Shown: positions 60,550 through 64,000 of the stretch, piece by piece | How the letters are laid out: the number at the start of each line of letters is the position of its first letter | How positions within the stretch are numbered: the stretch's first letter is position 1 | Source of the DNA: Betaproteobacteria bacterium SCN2 | Lineage (GTDB): Bacteria; Pseudomonadota; Gammaproteobacteria; Burkholderiales; Thiobacillaceae | DNA: 64,000 nt | Reading direction: 5' to 3' | Assembly: GCA_008923285.1 (NCBI GenBank) | Contig: WBSG01000027.1 | Span: 496,752-560,751, forward strand | Notes under the pieces: generated by a model | The model's input: only the letters and a program-made list of their open reading frames with translations | What the model was told of the DNA's origin: nothing | Database searches by the model: none | Translations under genes and position numbers: made by a program

Positions 60550-61404
60550 TTGGCTGTCGCCGTCCTGATCAGCCGGGCGCTGGACGGCCTGGCCGCCCCG
60601 GAAGTGCATGTGGAGGCGCATCTGGCCAACGGCCTGCCCGCCTTCACCCTCGTCGGCCTGCCCGAGACCGAAGTCAAGGAAGCGCGCGACCGCGTGCGCG
60701 CCGCCATCCAGAACTCCGGCTTCGAATTCCCCGCGCGGCGCATCACCGTCAACCTCGCCCCCGCCGACCTGCCCAAGGAATCCGGCCGTTTCGACCTGCC
60801 CATCGCGCTCGCCATCCTTGCTGCCTCCGGGCAGATTCCCGCCGATCGCATCGATCGGCACGAATACGCCGGCGAGCTTGCGCTGACCGGCGAGCTGCGT
60901 CCCATCCGCGGCGCACTGGCCATGACCCTGGCTTGCCGGAATAGCGGCCGCGCACTGGTCCTGCCCGAAGTTTCCGCGCACGAAGCCGCGCTGGTGGAAG
61001 GCGCCGATATTCTGGCGGCCGGCACCCTGGCCCAGGTCTGCGCCCATCTCGGCGGACAGGGCGTGCTCAGCGTGCCGACGACCATCCACGACGAAAGCCC
61101 GCCCCGCTATGCCGACCTGGCCGACGTCAAGGGACAGGCCGCGGCCAAGCGCGCGCTGGAGGTGGCAGCGGCAGGCGGCCACTCGGTGCTCATGTCGGGT
61201 CCGCCCGGCACCGGCAAGTCGCTGCTGGCCTCCTGCTTTCCCGGCATCCTGCCGCCGATGCGCGAGGAGGAGGCGCTGGCCTCGGCCGCGGTCGCTTCGC
61301 TCAACGGCGGGTTCAGGCTTGAACGCTGGCGCCAGCGGCCTTTCCGTGCGCCGCACCACACCGCGTCCGCCGTCGCGCTGGTGGGCGGCGGCTGTGAATT
61401 CTAG
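60550..61404 (+). pseudogene. comM: ComM/YifB family Mg-chelatase-like helicase, truncated by insertion-sequence remnant
   Basis: TTG start directly after ubiK. The N-terminal lobe has the family start VLISRALDGLAAPEVHVEAHLANGLPAFTLVGLPETEV; Walker A GPPGTGKSLLASCFPGILPPM is at about 217-237. The frame ends after HHTASAVALVGGG, where intact proteins go on with SIP and Walker B FLDELPEF. About 220 residues of the usual 500 are missing. From 61393 the sequence is AT-rich and foreign. ComM helps branch migration during natural transformation, so this copy should be inactive. Confidence 0.9.
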
Positions 61405-61514
61405 AAATAAATGCAAAATTCTAGAATTAAATGCAAAAATTTGGTTTCCCTTAGTACGTCAAGAAACTTTGTTTAGCTTTCTCGTATTCGTTAGGAACCA
61501 GGTTGCAGAGGGCC
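61393..61514. mobile_element. Insertion-sequence end remnant with tandem 20-bp repeat
   Basis: AT-rich scar between comM and metE. It starts TGTGAATTCT at 61393. Units AATTCTAGAAATAAATGCAA (61397-61416) and AATTCTAGAATTAAATGCAA (61417-61436) form a tandem pair with one mismatch. Further in, the minus strand encodes a transposase-like tail. The rest of the element and the comM 3' half appear deleted up to metE. Confidence 0.6.
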
Positions 61515-61531
61515 TCATTCAACATGAGCTG
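61451..61531 (-). pseudogene. Probable transposase C-terminal remnant
   Basis: The minus-strand frame ending at TAA 61451 reads [20 protein letters not shown] then LTY and stop. The ALCNLVPNEYE part resembles the HSALGxLTPxEYE end of IS3-family OrfB transposases. It overlaps the metE 3' end in another frame. Short, so the family is only a suggestion. Confidence 0.35.
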
Positions 61532-63848
61532 AAGGGTTGCCGCCTTCTTGGCGTAAACGCCGAGCAGCCGACACCATATTCAGAAGCGCCGCTTCAGTTT
61601 CCGACCAGCCCCGGGTTTTCAAGCCGCAGTCCGGATTGACCCAGAGGTTTTCCGGGGGGATGACTACCGCGGCCTTTTGCAGCAGCCGCGTCATTTCCTC
61701 GACGGTGGGCACGCGCGGCGAGTGGATGTCCCATACGCCAGGCCCGATCTCGTTGGGGTACTTGAATTCGCCGAAGCCGCGCAACAGTTCCATGTCCGAG
61801 CGGCTGGTCTCGATGGTGATGACGTCGGCATCCATTGCGGCGATATCGGGCAGGATGTCGTTGAATTCCGAGTAGCACATGTGGGTGTGGATCTGGGTTT
61901 CGTCGGCCACGCCCGACGCGCTGATGCGGAAGGCGCGCACGGCCCAGGCGAGATAGTCCTGCCATTGCGCGCGGCGCAGCGGCAGGCCTTCGCGGATGGC
62001 GGGCTCGTCGATCTGGATGACGGGAATGCCCGCAGCCTCCAGCCCGGTCACTTCGTCGCGGATCGCCAGCGCGATCTGCAGGCAGGTTTCCGAGCGCGGC
62101 TGGTCGTCGCGCACAAAGGACCATTGCAGGATGGTCACCGGTCCGGTGAGCATGCCTTTCATCGGCTTGCCCGTTAGCGATTGCGCATAGCGCGCCCATT
62201 CCACGGTCATCGGGCGCGGGCGCGACACGTCGCCGAAAATGATGGGCGGCTTGACGCAGCGCGAGCCGTAGCTCTGCACCCAGCCATGCTGCGTGAAGGC
62301 GAAGCCCTCCAGCTGCTCGCCGAAGTATTCCACCATGTCGTTGCGCTCGGCCTCGCCGTGCACCAGCACGTCCAAGCCTAGCTGTTCCTGGATTTTCACG
62401 GCGTGGGTGATCTCCTGCTTCATCGCGGCCTCGTAGGCTTCCTCGCTCAACTCACCGCGCTTGAAGGCCGCCCTGGCGGCGCGAATCTCCGGCGTTTGCG
62501 GAAATGAGCCGATGGTCGTGGTCGGATAGGGCGGCAGCTTGAAGCGCGCGCGCTGCCTGGCCTGGCGAATGCGGAACGGAGAATCGCGGTGGTCCGCCCT
62601 GGGTTCGAGCGAGATCGCACGCTGTTTGACTGGCGCGCAATGCACCCTTGGGCTCGATCGGCGTGCGGCGAGCGCGCAGCGGGCCCCTTCGAGTTTGCCC
62701 GCAACTGCCCCCTCGCCTTGCAGCAGTGCGGCCTTGAGCACAGCGATCTCGTCCAGCTTCTGCCGCGCGAACGCCAGCCAGGATTTCAGTTCGGGGGCGA
62801 GCGCGGTCTCCAGATCAATATCCAGTGGCACGTGCAGCAGCGAGCAGGACGGCGCCAGAGCCAGCTGGCGTTTCTCCGCCAGCGGCTTTAATACTGTCAG
62901 GGCCGCATCCAGGTCGACACGCCAGACATTGCGGCCATCGACGATGCCGACGCTGAGCAGCTTGTGCGCGGGCAGCCAGTCGGCGACCTGCGCGAGTTCG
63001 GCCGGCGCGCGCACGGCGTCCACATGCAGCCCCGCCACCGGCAGTTTGCAGGCCAGCGACAAATTCTCCAGCAAGGGGCTGAAGTAAGTGGCGAGCAGGA
63101 GTTTGGCGCCGGCCGCATTCAGCCGGTTATAGGCCGGTTCGAAGGCATTGCGCCAGGCGTCCGGCAAGTCCAGCCCCAGGATGGGCTCGTCGATTTGCAC
63201 CCATTCGACTCCCCGCAGTCTGAGGCGGGCAATTACTTCAGCATAAACCGGCAGCAGTTTTTCCAGCAGCGACAGCTTGTCGAATCCAGCCGTTTTGGCC
63301 TTGCCCAGATAGAGGAAAGACAGCGGACCGACCAATACGGCCTTGGCCCTGTGGCCCAGCGCCTGCGCTTCCGACACTTCGCCGAACAGGCGCTCCGAGC
63401 CCAGCTTGAATGCGGTGTCCGCATGGAATTCCGGCACCAGGTAGTGGTAATTGGTATCGAACCACTTGGTCATTTCCAGCGCCAAGGTCCCGTGTGCCTG
63501 GGCGCTGTGCGACCCGCAGCCGCAGCCTGCCTCGTGCGCGCTGATCTGTCCGCGCGCCAGGGTGAAATAGCGCGTCAGTTCACCCTCATCGGCAAACCCG
63601 AAGCGCGCCGGCTCGCAGCCCAAGAGCTGGATGTGATTGAGCATGTGGTCGTAGAAAGCGAAATCGCCGACGGTGACGAAATCCAGCCCGGCCTCCTTTT
63701 GCGCCTGCCAGTTGCGGGCGCGCAGCGCTTTGCCGGTCTGCTCGAGTTCGGCCGCACCGATTTCGCCGCGCCAGAACTTTTCCAGCGCGAATTTCAGCTC
63801 GCGCGCCTCTCCCATGCGCGGGTAGCCCAGAGTGTGAGTGATGATCAT
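61515..63848 (-). CDS. metE: Cobalamin-independent methionine synthase
   Basis: 777 residues from ATG 63848, with AGGAG nine bases upstream. Transfers a methyl group from methyltetrahydrofolate polyglutamate to homocysteine. N-terminal half begins [20 protein letters not shown]; the C-terminal catalytic half begins [14 protein letters not shown] and holds the zinc ligands His and Cys in [10 protein letters not shown], a Glu, and Cys in [10 protein letters not shown]. The last dozen residues ([12 protein letters not shown]) may derive from the insertion remnant. Divergent from metR, which normally activates it. Confidence 0.96.
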   Translation of the reverse strand: MIITHTLGYPRMGEARELKFALEKFWRGEIGAAELEQTGKALRARNWQAQKEAGLDFVTVGDFAFYDHMLNHIQLLGCEPARFGFADEGELTRYFTLARGQISAHEAGCGCGSHSAQAHGTLALEMTKWFDTNYHYLVPEFHADTAFKLGSERLFGEVSEAQALGHRAKAVLVGPLSFLYLGKAKTAGFDKLSLLEKLLPVYAEVIARLRLRGVEWVQIDEPILGLDLPDAWRNAFEPAYNRLNAAGAKLLLATYFSPLLENLSLACKLPVAGLHVDAVRAPAELAQVADWLPAHKLLSVGIVDGRNVWRVDLDAALTVLKPLAEKRQLALAPSCSLLHVPLDIDLETALAPELKSWLAFARQKLDEIAVLKAALLQGEGAVAGKLEGARCALAARRSSPRVHCAPVKQRAISLEPRADHRDSPFRIRQARQRARFKLPPYPTTTIGSFPQTPEIRAARAAFKRGELSEEAYEAAMKQEITHAVKIQEQLGLDVLVHGEAERNDMVEYFGEQLEGFAFTQHGWVQSYGSRCVKPPIIFGDVSRPRPMTVEWARYAQSLTGKPMKGMLTGPVTILQWSFVRDDQPRSETCLQIALAIRDEVTGLEAAGIPVIQIDEPAIREGLPLRRAQWQDYLAWAVRAFRISASGVADETQIHTHMCYSEFNDILPDIAAMDADVITIETSRSDMELLRGFGEFKYPNEIGPGVWDIHSPRVPTVEEMTRLLQKAAVVIPPENLWVNPDCGLKTRGWSETEAALLNMVSAARRLRQEGGNPSAHVE

Positions 63849-63933
63849 GATGTCGTGCTCCTGTAAAAACATGTAGCGGAGCAGTATCCTCATGCATCAG
63901 AATGAATACAAACGATATATTTTCATCATTAAT

Positions 63934-63946
63934 TGAGAAATATTCA
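63934..63946 (+). promoter_or_regulatory. Candidate MetR-binding site
   Basis: TGAGAAATATTCA fits the MetR consensus TGAANNNNNTTCA with one mismatch. It lies in the 97-bp metE-metR gap and touches the metR start codon, where it could serve autoregulation. Confidence 0.45.
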
Positions 63947-64000
63947 TGATTGAGCTGAGGCACCTGCGCACTCTTACAGCCCTGGTCGAGACCGGTAGCC
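63946..64000 (+). CDS. metR: LysR-family regulator MetR, first 18 codons (3' end outside window)
   Basis: ATG at 63946 followed by MIELRHLRTLTALVETGS, the start of a LysR-type winged helix-turn-helix closely like MetR. It is divergent from metE, the classical target, which uses homocysteine as co-effector. Only the N terminus is visible; the effector domain is beyond the window. Confidence 0.85.
   Translation, partial: MIELRHLRTLTALVETGS

Noticed and set aside
61402-61404. Stop codon of comM as a point nonsense mutation
   Set aside because: Sequence after the GGG motif is unrelated to ComM and AT-rich, so it is truncation by foreign DNA.
63849-63945. Cobalamin riboswitch upstream of metE
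   Set aside because: The 97-bp gap is too short and shows no B12-box; a MetR-type site explains control.

Overview
The window is a 64 kb stretch of GC-rich chromosome from a betaproteobacterium. The protein types point there (long mre-rod-rlpA-dacA cluster, TorF-type porin with glnK-amtB, MetA/MetE methionine genes, an MmeI homologue very close to the Methylophilus enzyme), as do the codon bias and the betaproteobacterial-style accessory genes. I cannot fix the genus from sequence alone. Almost all of it is dense housekeeping sequence with short gaps and many start/stop overlaps. Three places look different: 47.0-49.4 kb (lower GC), 61.39-61.52 kb (AT-rich insertion-sequence scar) and a few intergenic repeat patches.

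Layout. 1-5.1 kb: tail of a DUF3108 protein, then nucleotide-sugar genes (fcl, gmd, galE, manC) for GDP-mannose, GDP-fucose and UDP-galactose. 5.1-8.3 kb: purE-purK, a DUF465 protein, psiE and an unrecognised gene, with two patches of REP-like repeats. 8.3-15.2 kb: RsmB-type methyltransferase, long-chain acyl-CoA synthetase, FadL porin, MscS channel, membrane fatty-acid desaturase. 15.5-20.1 kb: a complete DSF (diffusible signal factor) cell-cell signalling locus, rpfG-rpfC converging on rpfF. 20.2-23.2 kb: rpmB-rpmG, radC, coaBC, dut. 23.3-35.3 kb: a long minus-strand run mreB-mreC-mreD-mrdA-rodA-rlpA-dacA-dat-ybeD-lipB, then lipA-lnt, joining cell-shape, peptidoglycan, lipoyl and lipoprotein functions; one small plus-strand gene sits inside it. 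35.4-39.1 kb: gatCAB and a DUF454 protein.

39.1-42.5 kb: selenocysteine machinery selA-selB-selC (tRNA-Sec) in one unit. 42.7-45.1 kb: small Cys-rich protein, DUF4124 protein, pyrE, xth. 45.1-49.4 kb: an MmeI-type single-chain restriction-modification gene broken by one extra base, followed by a low-GC AAA/DUF4143 ATPase. 49.4-51.9 kb: AmpG-like transporter, DsbD_2/TauE-type membrane protein, DUF4426 protein. 51.95-57.3 kb: an Mla-type lipid ABC transporter operon together with metA and a P-loop ATPase. 57.5-60.3 kb: TorF-type porin-glnK-amtB with a good sigma-54 promoter. 60.3-64 kb: ubiK, a comM gene cut off by an insertion-sequence remnant, metE, and divergent metR running off the end.

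The most interesting points are the DSF signalling locus with a lipid-gene neighbourhood, the frameshifted MmeI homologue whose specificity residues predict a recognition site ending in G, and the comM/metE junction that carries the tail of a transposon. All functions are inferred from reading protein motifs; no database search was possible.
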